Assembly: GCA_004562915.1 (NCBI GenBank)
Contig: SFQZ01000025.1
Location: 1-31,184 of the forward strand
Direction: 5' to 3'
DNA length: 31,184 bases
Source of the DNA: a bacterium
GTDB lineage: Bacteria; Bacillota_A; Clostridia; Lachnospirales; Lachnospiraceae
Under the pieces are notes generated by a model that searched no databases, was not told the origin of the DNA, and was given only the letters and a program-made list of their open reading frames with translations. Numbering within the stretch: position 1 is the stretch's first letter; each line of letters starts with the position of its first letter. Shown here piece after piece: positions 8,719 to 15,456 of this stretch. A program made the position numbers and the translations under genes.

Positions 8719-9477
8719 ATGAAGCTTTTGGAAATGAACCATATAGAAAAAGGATTTGATGGTACGGGCGTTCTCAAGGATATTTCTCTCGCGGTAGAAG
8801 AGGGGGAGATTGTATCGATCATCGGACCTTCCGGATCGGGTAAATCCACATTGCTGAGATGTGCGACCATGCTGGAAAATATTGATGGTGGGGAAGTCAT
8901 CTATCTGGGGAAAAAGGCATCTTGGGTGGAGAATGGAAAAGTTATGTATCCTCCCAAAAGTGAAATGAAGCAGATTCAGTCATATTTCGGGCTGGTGTTC
9001 CAGAATTTTAATCTGTTTCCTCATTATTCTGTAATGAAAAATATTACGGATGCACCGATTCATGTACAGAAAAGAAATAAGGAAGAAGTATATAAAGAAG
9101 CAAGAGAACTGCTTGCCAAGATGGGGTTGTCGGATAAGGAAGATGCCTATCCTTTCCAGCTCTCCGGTGGACAGTGTCAGCGTGTGGCGATTGCGAGAGC
9201 ACTGGCTTTGAATCCGAAGATCCTGTTTTTTGATGAACCCACATCGGCTCTTGACCCGGAGCTTACCGGTGAGGTCCTGAAGGTGATTCGTTCATTGGCT
9301 GATTTGGATATTACCATGGTGATCGTAACCCATGAAATGGAATTTGCAAGAAACATTTCTAACAGGATCATTTTTATGGATAAAGGCGTGATTGCACTGG
9401 AAGGTACACCGGAAGAAGTATTTGAGGCAGAACATACAAGGATGAAAGAATTTCTGGGTAAGTTTCATCAGAACTGA
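8719..9477 (+). CDS. Amino-acid ABC transporter ATP-binding protein (GlnQ family)
   Basis: This 252-residue ATPase starts at ATG 8719 behind TTAGGAGGAA. It carries Walker A (GPSGSGKST near residue 36), the Q-loop (VFQNFNLFPH), the ABC signature LSGGQCQRVAIARAL, Walker B with the D-loop (ILFFDEPTSALDP) and the switch histidine in VIVTHEM. The length and the FNLFPH motif are typical of GlnQ/HisP polar amino-acid ATPases. It completes the transporter operon. No hairpin terminator is visible after the stop; the purB promoter begins only three bases downstream. Confidence 0.95.
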   Translation: MKLLEMNHIEKGFDGTGVLKDISLAVEEGEIVSIIGPSGSGKSTLLRCATMLENIDGGEVIYLGKKASWVENGKVMYPPKSEMKQIQSYFGLVFQNFNLFPHYSVMKNITDAPIHVQKRNKEEVYKEARELLAKMGLSDKEDAYPFQLSGGQCQRVAIARALALNPKILFFDEPTSALDPELTGEVLKVIRSLADLDITMVIVTHEMEFARNISNRIIFMDKGVIALEGTPEEVFEAEHTRMKEFLGKFHQN

Positions 9478-9479
9478 CC

Positions 9480-9508
9480 TTGCGTTTCGTGTTACAGTAG
9501 TATATAAT
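9480..9508 (+). promoter_or_regulatory. purB promoter
   Basis: TTGCGT (9480-9485) and TATAAT (9503-9508) are spaced 17 bases apart, about 60 bases before the purB start. The -35 box sits directly after the ABC ATPase stop codon. Confidence 0.65.
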
Positions 9509-9567
9509 TTTAGCGTACGAAAAAGAGGGAAATAAAATCCCCGAAAAACAGATAAAGGAGATTTTGT

Positions 9568-11001
9568 ATGAGCACAGATAGATATGTAAGTCCGCTTTCA
9601 GAGCGATATGCCAGCAAGGAAATGCAGTATATTTTTTCACCGGATATGAAGTTCCGTACCTGGAGAAGACTGTGGATCGCACTGGCAGAGACTGAAAAAG
9701 AGTTGGGACTGCCGATTACTCAGGAGCAGATCGATGAGCTGAAAGCTCATAAAGATGATATCAATTATGATGTGGCAAAAGAGAGAGAACGTCAGGTTCG
9801 TCATGATGTAATGTCTCATGTATATGCTTATGGCGTGCAGTGCCCGAAAGCGAAAGGAATTATTCATCTGGGCGCAACTTCCTGTTACGTAGGGGATAAT
9901 ACAGATATTATCGTGATGACAGAGGCTCTGAAGCTGGTTAAGAAAAAACTGGTAAATGTAATCGCTGAGCTGGCAAAATTTGCGGATGAGCACAAGAATC
10001 TGCCAACGCTGGCCTTTACACATTTTCAGCCGGCACAGCCTACAACCGTAGGAAAACGTGCGACTCTGTGGATGCAGGAATTTATGCTGGATCTGGAGGA
10101 TTTGAATCATGTTCTCGGAACCATGAAACTGCTGGGTTCCAAGGGAACTACCGGTACACAGGCAAGTTTCCTGGAATTATTTGATGGAGATCAGGAGACT
10201 ATCGACAAAATTGATCCGATGATTGCTGAGAAAATGGGATTTAAAGAGTGTTATCCGGTATCCGGTCAAACTTATTCCCGTAAGGTTGATACAAGAGTAT
10301 TGAACGTGCTGGCAGGTATCGCAGCAAGTGCACACAAGTTCTCTAATGATATTCGTCTTCTGCAGCATCTGAAAGAAGTGGAAGAACCGTTTGAAAAGAG
10401 CCAGATCGGTTCCTCAGCAATGGCCTATAAGAGAAATCCTATGAGAAGTGAGAGAATTGCTTCCCTGTCCCGATTTGTAATGGTGGATGCTTTGAATCCG
10501 GCGATTACTTCCGCTACTCAGTGGTTTGAGAGAACTCTGGATGACTCCGCAAATAAGAGACTTTCTATTCCGGAAGGATTTCTGGCTGTAGATGGTATTC
10601 TGGATCTGTGTCTAAATGTTGTTGATGGTCTGGTGGTATATCCGAAAGTAATCGAGAAGAGACTTCGCTCCGAACTGCCTTTTATGGCTACAGAAAACAT
10701 CATGATGGATGCAGTAAAAGCAGGCGGAGACCGTCAGGAACTTCATGAGAGAATCCGAGAACTGTCTATGGAAGCAGGAAAGACTGTAAAGGTGGAAGGA
10801 AAAGACAATAACCTTCTGGAACTGATTGCAGCGGATCCGGCATTCAACCTGACGTTGGAAGAACTGGAAAAAACCATGGATCCTGCAAAATATACAGGAC
10901 GAGCAGCAGTACAGGTAGATGCATTCCTGAAAAATGTGATTCAGCCGATGTTGGATGAGAACAAAGAACTGTTGGGAATGACTGCGGAAATTAATGTATA
11001 A
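9568..11001 (+). CDS. purB: Adenylosuccinate lyase
   Basis: This 477-residue enzyme of the fumarase/aspartase superfamily splits SAICAR to AICAR plus fumarate and adenylosuccinate to AMP plus fumarate. It starts at ATG 9568 behind AAAGGAG. The superfamily signature GSSAMAYKRNP is present near residue 285, carrying the mobile catalytic serine loop. GATSCYVGDN and the THFQPAQPTTVGKR stretch with the catalytic histidine are also present. The N-terminal YVSPLSERYASKEM is typical of the longer eukaryote-like PurB found in many Clostridia. It has its own promoter and is followed by a hairpin. purA, which makes its substrate, lies 3 kb downstream beyond two unrelated genes. Confidence 0.95.
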   Translation: MSTDRYVSPLSERYASKEMQYIFSPDMKFRTWRRLWIALAETEKELGLPITQEQIDELKAHKDDINYDVAKERERQVRHDVMSHVYAYGVQCPKAKGIIHLGATSCYVGDNTDIIVMTEALKLVKKKLVNVIAELAKFADEHKNLPTLAFTHFQPAQPTTVGKRATLWMQEFMLDLEDLNHVLGTMKLLGSKGTTGTQASFLELFDGDQETIDKIDPMIAEKMGFKECYPVSGQTYSRKVDTRVLNVLAGIAASAHKFSNDIRLLQHLKEVEEPFEKSQIGSSAMAYKRNPMRSERIASLSRFVMVDALNPAITSATQWFERTLDDSANKRLSIPEGFLAVDGILDLCLNVVDGLVVYPKVIEKRLRSELPFMATENIMMDAVKAGGDRQELHERIRELSMEAGKTVKVEGKDNNLLELIAADPAFNLTLEELEKTMDPAKYTGRAAVQVDAFLKNVIQPMLDENKELLGMTAEINV

Positions 11002-11016
11002 AAATATGCATATTTA

Positions 11017-11045
11017 CCCCGGGGACCTTTACATTTGCCCCGGGG
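11017..11045. terminator. Bidirectional hairpin from paired CCCCGGGG boxes
   Basis: Two CCCCGGGG boxes (11017-11024 and 11038-11045), each self-complementary and complementary to the other, enclose a 13-base loop and form ACCCCGGGG/CCCCGGGGT. The hairpin lies between convergent purB and the GH127 gene and is flanked by AT-rich sequence on both sides, so it can stop both transcripts. The right half (11025-11045) recurs almost identically at 13716-13736. Confidence 0.65.
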
Positions 11046-11060
11046 TTAATTTATATTATC

Positions 11061-12971
11061 CTATATTTCGTGCATCCACACCCGCATCTGGTCTTCTCCC
11101 CGGTTGCACCAGGTGTAGTATGGAACAGCCGTTGCCTGATCCGGCTTTTCTACAGGAGGCTGATTCGAATACAGGTGTCCATCTGTTTCCCGGCGAACCG
11201 CCTCTGCAGTAATTTGTACGGTACCTCCCAGCAGTTCTGTATTATAGGCAGATACCACCAGTTTTCCACCTCTTTTTAACGATAAGGACAGTACATCTCC
11301 ATCATTATCAACACCCTCGAAGCAGTACACCAGGGGTCCTCTGCACACGGCGGTATATCCCGACAGCTGAGGGATTTTGGAAGATGCATACATGTGATAA
11401 GGTGAATCGTCCAGAGTAATCCGAATCATATCCCCTTCTTTAACATTCAGATATACATATCCGCTCTGCAGCATGCAGGTTGTTTCTTTTTTATTTACAC
11501 ATATGCCATACGTTTTGCTCCATGCGGGAATACGAATGGCAAGGTGTCCGTTTCCAGCGTTCACTTGATAATTGACTGTAAAGCCATAAGGATAGGATGT
11601 TTCACAGGAAAGTTCTATTCCATTTTCAAATTTTACTTTACCGCCGGCAAATAAATGGCAGTATGCAGTTTCAGCATTTTCCCCATAGGCATATTTTCCA
11701 ATAGAAGAGATCAATCTTGCCGTGTTGGGAGGACAGCAGGCACAGGCATACCATTTGGGACGCTGGGTCAGATCATGTCTGTGGGTCACAGCTTTTCCGG
11801 AAATTCCCGGAATACATTCCAGCGGATTGACATAAAAGAAACGTTTTCCGTCCAGTTGCATACCTGCCAGCACGGTATTATAAAATGCCCGTTCCATCAC
11901 ATCTGCATACTCACCTCGGACATCCTGTTCCAGCATTCTGGAAGCAAAAAACATCAGTCCGATGGATGCACAGGTTTCACAATAGGCGGTGTCTCCCGGC
12001 AAATCATAATCTACCGTAAATGCTTCTCCGATTCCGGTGGAGCCGATGCCTCCGGTCACATACATTTTGCGTCCGGTAATGCTTTCCCATAATTTTCTGC
12101 AGGCATGTTTTAGTGCTTCATCTTCTGTCTCGGCAGCCAGATCTGCCATAGCGGTATAGAGATACACTGCACGGACAGCATGTCCCGTTGCATCTTCCTG
12201 TTCTCTCACCGGTGCATAGCTCTGATTATATTCCAGATCAGTGGCATCCATGCCCCAGACCATCCAGTTTCGCTTCTCTGCTTCTATTTTGAAAAAATCC
12301 CTGTCAACACCACGAACATTGATAAAATGTTCTGCCAGTTCCAGACAATGCTTTTCACCTGTGAGATGATACATTCTCATCAGAGCAAGCTCCACTTCCG
12401 GATGACCGGGATATCCGTCTCGTCCTTCTTCAATAAAAATGTGATAAATGTGTTCTGCATTTTTCAGCATTACATTCAGAAGTCTGTCTTTTCCTGTGGC
12501 TTCAAAATATGCACAGGCTGCTTCCATCATATGTCCTGAACAGTATAGTTCATGTCCCTCCAAAAGATTGGTCCACCGTTTATCCCGGTCTTTAATCGTA
12601 AAATAGGTATTCAGATAACCATCTTCATCCTGTGCCCGGGCAATCAGCTCTATCAGTTGATCGGCTGTTTCTTCCAACTCATTATCCGGAAATATTGTCA
12701 AAGAATAGGCAACAGCCTCCAGCCATTTTGCAGCATCACTGTCCTGGAATACCATACCGTAAAATCCGTCGCCCACATCTTCGCCGCGAAGTGCTTTTCC
12801 TGCGTTGATAAAATTGGCGATTACGTGACTTTTTTCTGTCCCCTCTGCCTGATCACATAATACCTGATACTGATAGGGGATCACTTCCTGTTTGATTAAT
12901 TTCTGATAACGTCCCAGAAAACTGTCATCTGCGTGATATGCATTCTGGGAAATCTGTTTTTGTATTTTCAT
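11061..12971 (-). CDS. GH127 beta-L-arabinofuranosidase
   Basis: This 636-residue protein of the former DUF1680 family removes terminal beta-L-arabinofuranose from plant hydroxyproline-rich glycans. The (alpha/alpha)6-barrel signatures are clear: GDGFYGMVFQDSDAAKWLEA near residue 68, RAQDEDGYLNTYF near 112, and EGHELYCSGHM near 138. The zinc-cysteine site is complete: E332 and C334 (AYCETCASIG) and C412-C413 (ACCPPN), agreeing closely with Glu338, Cys340, Cys417 and Cys418 of HypBA1, so C412 is the predicted nucleophile. There is no signal peptide, so it probably acts inside the cell on imported oligosaccharides. The start at 12971 has only a weak AAGGGA ribosome site. It stands alone, without a transporter, between purB and purA, and is divergent from an XRE regulator. 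Confidence 0.92.
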   Translation of the reverse strand: MKIQKQISQNAYHADDSFLGRYQKLIKQEVIPYQYQVLCDQAEGTEKSHVIANFINAGKALRGEDVGDGFYGMVFQDSDAAKWLEAVAYSLTIFPDNELEETADQLIELIARAQDEDGYLNTYFTIKDRDKRWTNLLEGHELYCSGHMMEAACAYFEATGKDRLLNVMLKNAEHIYHIFIEEGRDGYPGHPEVELALMRMYHLTGEKHCLELAEHFINVRGVDRDFFKIEAEKRNWMVWGMDATDLEYNQSYAPVREQEDATGHAVRAVYLYTAMADLAAETEDEALKHACRKLWESITGRKMYVTGGIGSTGIGEAFTVDYDLPGDTAYCETCASIGLMFFASRMLEQDVRGEYADVMERAFYNTVLAGMQLDGKRFFYVNPLECIPGISGKAVTHRHDLTQRPKWYACACCPPNTARLISSIGKYAYGENAETAYCHLFAGGKVKFENGIELSCETSYPYGFTVNYQVNAGNGHLAIRIPAWSKTYGICVNKKETTCMLQSGYVYLNVKEGDMIRITLDDSPYHMYASSKIPQLSGYTAVCRGPLVYCFEGVDNDGDVLSLSLKRGGKLVVSAYNTELLGGTVQITAEAVRRETDGHLYSNQPPVEKPDQATAVPYYTWCNRGEDQMRVWMHEI

Positions 12972-13013
12972 GAGTATGCGCCATTCCCTTCTTTTTGCTT
13001 TATTGATATATGT

Positions 13014-13019
13014 ATTATA
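13014..13019 (-). promoter_or_regulatory. Candidate -10 box of the GH127 gene
   Basis: A TATAAT reads on the minus strand about 45 bases before the GH127 start. The best -35 at normal spacing is a poor TTCTTT, so the promoter may need activation. The palindromes at 13065-13117 lie just upstream of it. Confidence 0.4.
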
Positions 13020-13064
13020 ACCTTATTGTACGAGTAAAAGAATAGGAAATAGTCGTATTAATAA

Positions 13065-13085
13065 AAACCTTTAAAATAATGGTAT
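13065..13085. promoter_or_regulatory. Operator-like palindrome, copy 1
   Basis: This has the form AAACC-N11-GGTAT with inner TTA...TAA symmetry. It matches copy 2 at 18 of its first 19 bases apart from the central three A/T positions. It lies between the divergent GH127 and XRE genes. Confidence 0.55.
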
Positions 13086-13091
13086 TTTTTC

Positions 13092-13120
13092 TTTACAAAC
13101 CTTTATTTTAATGGTTTGAT
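13092..13120 (+). promoter_or_regulatory. Candidate promoter of the XRE regulator
   Basis: TTTACA (13092-13097) and TTTGAT (13115-13120) have 17-base spacing. The palindrome at 13097-13117 fills the space between them, as expected for an autorepressor. The -10 box is weak. Confidence 0.4.
13097..13117. promoter_or_regulatory. Operator-like palindrome, copy 2
   Basis: This has the form AAACC-N11-GGTTT and is symmetric except at one pair and the central A/T bases. Its centre is 32 bases from that of copy 1, about three helical turns, so bound dimers would face the same side of the DNA. Confidence 0.6.
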
Positions 13121-13138
13121 AATGAAAAGGAGGGATTT

Positions 13139-13687
13139 ATGAGTAAAAAGATATTTGTTACACCGGAATATACTACTGCAGAAGAAATAAAAAATGTAAG
13201 AAAAAAACTGGGACTTACACAAAAAGAATTTGCAGAATTACTTGGTTCTTCAAAGTCAACAGTAGAAAGATGGGAGACAAGTGCCTCACATATCAGAGGA
13301 CCATTAGTGTTACTTCTGCAACTTTTAGAAAAAGAACAAAACTATGTAGAAAAAATGAAAGTTCCACCTAAAGTATATCCTATTCGGCTTTGGTATATGC
13401 ATAAACAGACGATATGTACCTTAATTGATGTAGATGAAATAAATCAAAAAATTCAAATTAAAAATTACACAGACAATATTATGTTCAGAGCGTTTGGCAG
13501 AACAGAAAATCCGGACTATCATCAATACATGGAATTTCTGGAATCCAGATGTTTCCCTCGAACCAGAGATAAAATGAAACTGATATTAAGAGATTTGGAT
13601 TTACCATTTTATGATCCGTTTATGATTATTGAAAAAACAGAAGGACGAATGTCAGAGGATGATTTTTGGATTCGGATTGAGAGGTAA
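13139..13687 (+). CDS. XRE-family HTH regulator with C-terminal domain of unknown function
   Basis: This 182-residue protein starts at ATG 13139 behind AAGGAGGG. Residues ~14-65 are a Cro/C1-type helix-turn-helix (TAEEIKNVRKKLGLTQKEFA, then STVERWE as recognition helix), of the style seen in HigA/MqsA-like antitoxins. Residues ~80-182 form a separate domain with FLESRCFPRTRDKMKLILRD and YDPFMIIEKTEGRMSEDDFW. From memory, similar tails occur in small Firmicutes proteins, but I know no function. The gene is visibly richer in A and T than its neighbours (AAA, ATT, TTT codons), which suggests transfer. No toxin gene adjoins it. The two palindromes in its promoter suggest that it represses itself and perhaps GH127; this is inference. 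Confidence 0.75.
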   Translation: MSKKIFVTPEYTTAEEIKNVRKKLGLTQKEFAELLGSSKSTVERWETSASHIRGPLVLLLQLLEKEQNYVEKMKVPPKVYPIRLWYMHKQTICTLIDVDEINQKIQIKNYTDNIMFRAFGRTENPDYHQYMEFLESRCFPRTRDKMKLILRDLDLPFYDPFMIIEKTEGRMSEDDFWIRIER

Positions 13688-13715
13688 CGATGTGATAGAA
13701 TTATTTTATAGCAGA

Positions 13716-13736
13716 ACTTTTACATTTTCCCCGGGG
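13716..13736 (+). repeat. Copy 2 of ACYTTTACATTT-CCCCGGGG repeat
   Basis: It matches 11025-11045 at 19 of 21 positions in the same orientation. The two copies bracket the GH127-XRE block inserted between purB and purA. Confidence 0.7.
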
Positions 13737-13818
13737 AAATTCTTACTTTATAATACAGTGGAGACAACCCATAATATTTTTTGAACAGTTCGCTTCATAG
13801 AATAATTGCGAAAAATAC

Positions 13819-13847
13819 TTGAGTATCTTCCTGATAAGCGGTATAAT
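13819..13847 (+). promoter_or_regulatory. Upstream purA promoter
   Basis: TTGAGT (13819-13824) and TATAAT (13842-13847) are 17 bases apart, giving a leader of about 150 bases before purA. Confidence 0.6.
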
Positions 13848-13914
13848 AACCATGTATGTGGTAAAGAATTAGTACCCATTATATTTATTAAAATATATTA
13901 TAGCTGACTATTAT

Positions 13915-13943
13915 TTATAAGTAATAATAAGTTTTACTTATAA
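13915..13943. repeat. Perfect 10-base inverted repeat at the purA promoter
   Basis: TTATAAGTAA (13915-13924) and its exact complement TTACTTATAA (13934-13943) are 9 bases apart. The right arm covers the -35 position of the downstream purA promoter, so it could be an operator or an AT-rich leader hairpin. Confidence 0.55.
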
Positions 13944-13960
13944 GAAAAATGTTGTATAAT
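13933..13960 (+). promoter_or_regulatory. Downstream purA promoter
   Basis: TATAAT (13955-13960) is preceded at 16 bases by TTTACT (13933-13938). It overlaps the inverted repeat at 13915-13943. The -35 is weaker than in the upstream promoter. Confidence 0.45.
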
Positions 13961-14005
13961 AAGCTGGTCAGAGATTAGATTATGAACCCATCAGGAGGTA
14001 ACCAA

Positions 14006-15280
14006 ATGATTAAAGCTGTTGTTGGAGCAAACTGGGGAGATGAAGGAAAAGGTAAGATTACAGATATGCTGGCCAAGGAAGCCGATATTATCGTGCGTTT
14101 CCAGGGTGGTGCCAATGCGGGTCATACCATCGTAAATGACTATGGAAAGTTCGCATTACATACCCTGCCGTCAGGTGTATTTTATGATCATACTACCAGC
14201 GTGATCGGAAATGGTGTTGCACTGAATGTGCCGCTTTTGTTTAAAGAGATTCAGGGAATTGTAGAGAAAGGAGTTCCGACACCAAAGATCCTTGTGTCTG
14301 ACCGCGCACAGATGGTAATGTCCTACCATATTTTATTTGACCAGTACGAAGAGGAGCGTCTGGGAGGAAAGTCTTTCGGTTCTACCAAGTCGGGTATTGC
14401 TCCGTTTTATTCTGATAAATTTGCAAAGATCGGTTTCCAGGTCAGTGAACTGTTTGACGAGGAAGCATTAAAAGAAAAGGTTAAGCGGATTTGCGAGACA
14501 AAGAATGTTATGCTGGAGCATCTGTATCACAAGCCACTGTTGAAGCCGGAAGAGATTTTTGAAGAACTGATGACATATAAGAAAATGGTTGAGCCATATG
14601 TATGCGATGTATCTCTGTATCTTTGGAATGCTCTGAAAGAAGGAAAAGAGATTCTTTTGGAAGGTCAGCTGGGCTCTTTGAAAGATCCGGATCATGGAAT
14701 TTATCCTATGGTTACATCTTCTTCCACACTGGCTGGATATGGAGCAATCGGAGCAGGTGTTCCTCCGTACGAGATCAAGAAGATCATTACTGTATGTAAG
14801 GCATATTCCAGTGCAGTAGGAGCAGGTGCTTTTGTATCCGAGATTTTTGGTGATGAAGCAGATGAACTGAGACGCCGCGGCGGTGATGGCGGAGAGTATG
14901 GTGCAACGACAGGACGTCCGAGACGTATGGGATGGTTTGATGTTGTAGCATCCAAGTATGGCTGCCGTATGCAGGGAACTACCGATGTGGCCTTTACTGT
15001 TCTGGATGTTCTTGGATATCTGGATGAGATTCCGGTATGCGTAGCATATGATATTGATGGAGAAATCACTACAGATTTCCCGACCACTACACTACTGGAA
15101 AAAGCAAAACCGGTATACGAGAAACTGCCGGGCTGGAAATGCGATATCCGTGGAATCAAAAAGTATGAAGATCTGCCGGAAAACTGCAGAAAATACATCG
15201 AATTTGTGGAAGAGAAAATCGGATTCCCGATTACTATGGTTTCCAATGGACCGGGAAGAGATGATATTATTTATCGCTAA
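14006..15280 (+). CDS. purA: Adenylosuccinate synthetase
   Basis: This 424-residue enzyme joins IMP and aspartate using GTP, the first step from IMP to AMP. It starts at ATG 14006, seven bases after a strong AGGAGGT; the in-frame ATG at 13982 lies before that site and is rejected. The GTP-binding P-loop GANWGDEGKGK is at residues ~6-16, containing the catalytic aspartate, and VRFQGGANAGHT at ~30-41 contains the catalytic histidine. GQLGSLKDPDHGIYP and TTGRPRRMGWFD are also typical. The family usually reads GTYP(F)VTSS near here, so the family is certain although the loop varies. It works with purB, its pathway partner upstream. Confidence 0.96.
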   Translation: MIKAVVGANWGDEGKGKITDMLAKEADIIVRFQGGANAGHTIVNDYGKFALHTLPSGVFYDHTTSVIGNGVALNVPLLFKEIQGIVEKGVPTPKILVSDRAQMVMSYHILFDQYEEERLGGKSFGSTKSGIAPFYSDKFAKIGFQVSELFDEEALKEKVKRICETKNVMLEHLYHKPLLKPEEIFEELMTYKKMVEPYVCDVSLYLWNALKEGKEILLEGQLGSLKDPDHGIYPMVTSSSTLAGYGAIGAGVPPYEIKKIITVCKAYSSAVGAGAFVSEIFGDEADELRRRGGDGGEYGATTGRPRRMGWFDVVASKYGCRMQGTTDVAFTVLDVLGYLDEIPVCVAYDIDGEITTDFPTTTLLEKAKPVYEKLPGWKCDIRGIKKYEDLPENCRKYIEFVEEKIGFPITMVSNGPGRDDIIYR

Positions 15281-15321
15281 TGGATTTGAGATTTCATTTA
15301 TAATTGAATAAAATGTTTACG

Positions 15322-15352
15322 ATTGCCTCAAAGATATCTTCTTTGGGGTAAT
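15322..15352 (+). terminator. Hairpin downstream of purA
   Basis: ATTGCCTCAAAGA (15322-15334) pairs with TCTTTGGGGTAAT (15340-15352) over 13 pairs, two of them G-U, around a 5-base loop. The T-run that follows is poor (TGTAGTTTTG), so termination may be partial. Confidence 0.5.
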
Positions 15353-15380
15353 TGTAGTTTTGAAGATAAGCAGCGACGTC

Positions 15381-15409
15381 TTGCACCTATATTTTTCGTA
15401 TGATAAAAT
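15381..15409 (+). promoter_or_regulatory. Promoter of the GH13 gene
   Basis: TTGCAC (15381-15386) and TAAAAT (15404-15409) are 17 bases apart, about 50 bases before the start codon. Confidence 0.55.
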
Positions 15410-15456
15410 AAATCCAGCCGTTTTCAAGTAATTCAAAAAGGAGAGGATGGAATGAT

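Larger units (their letters stand above)
13688..14005 (+). other. purA upstream region, no gene
   Basis: This 318-base stretch holds no plausible reading frame. It contains the second CCCCGGGG repeat (13716-13736, with a self-complementary TTTCCCCGGGGAAA core), two candidate purA promoters (13819-13847 and 13933-13960), and a perfect 10-base inverted repeat (13915-13943). The rest is AT-rich leader. Confidence 0.7.

Noticed and set aside
13139..13687. Complete toxin-antitoxin module
   Set aside because: Only the regulator is present; no toxin-sized frame with a ribosome site lies on either side.
13783..13815. GAACAGTTCG near TTGCGAA as a possible PurR PurBox pair upstream of purA
   Set aside because: The flanking AT pattern and the second inverted box of the Bacillus PurBox do not match, and it lies upstream of both candidate promoters.
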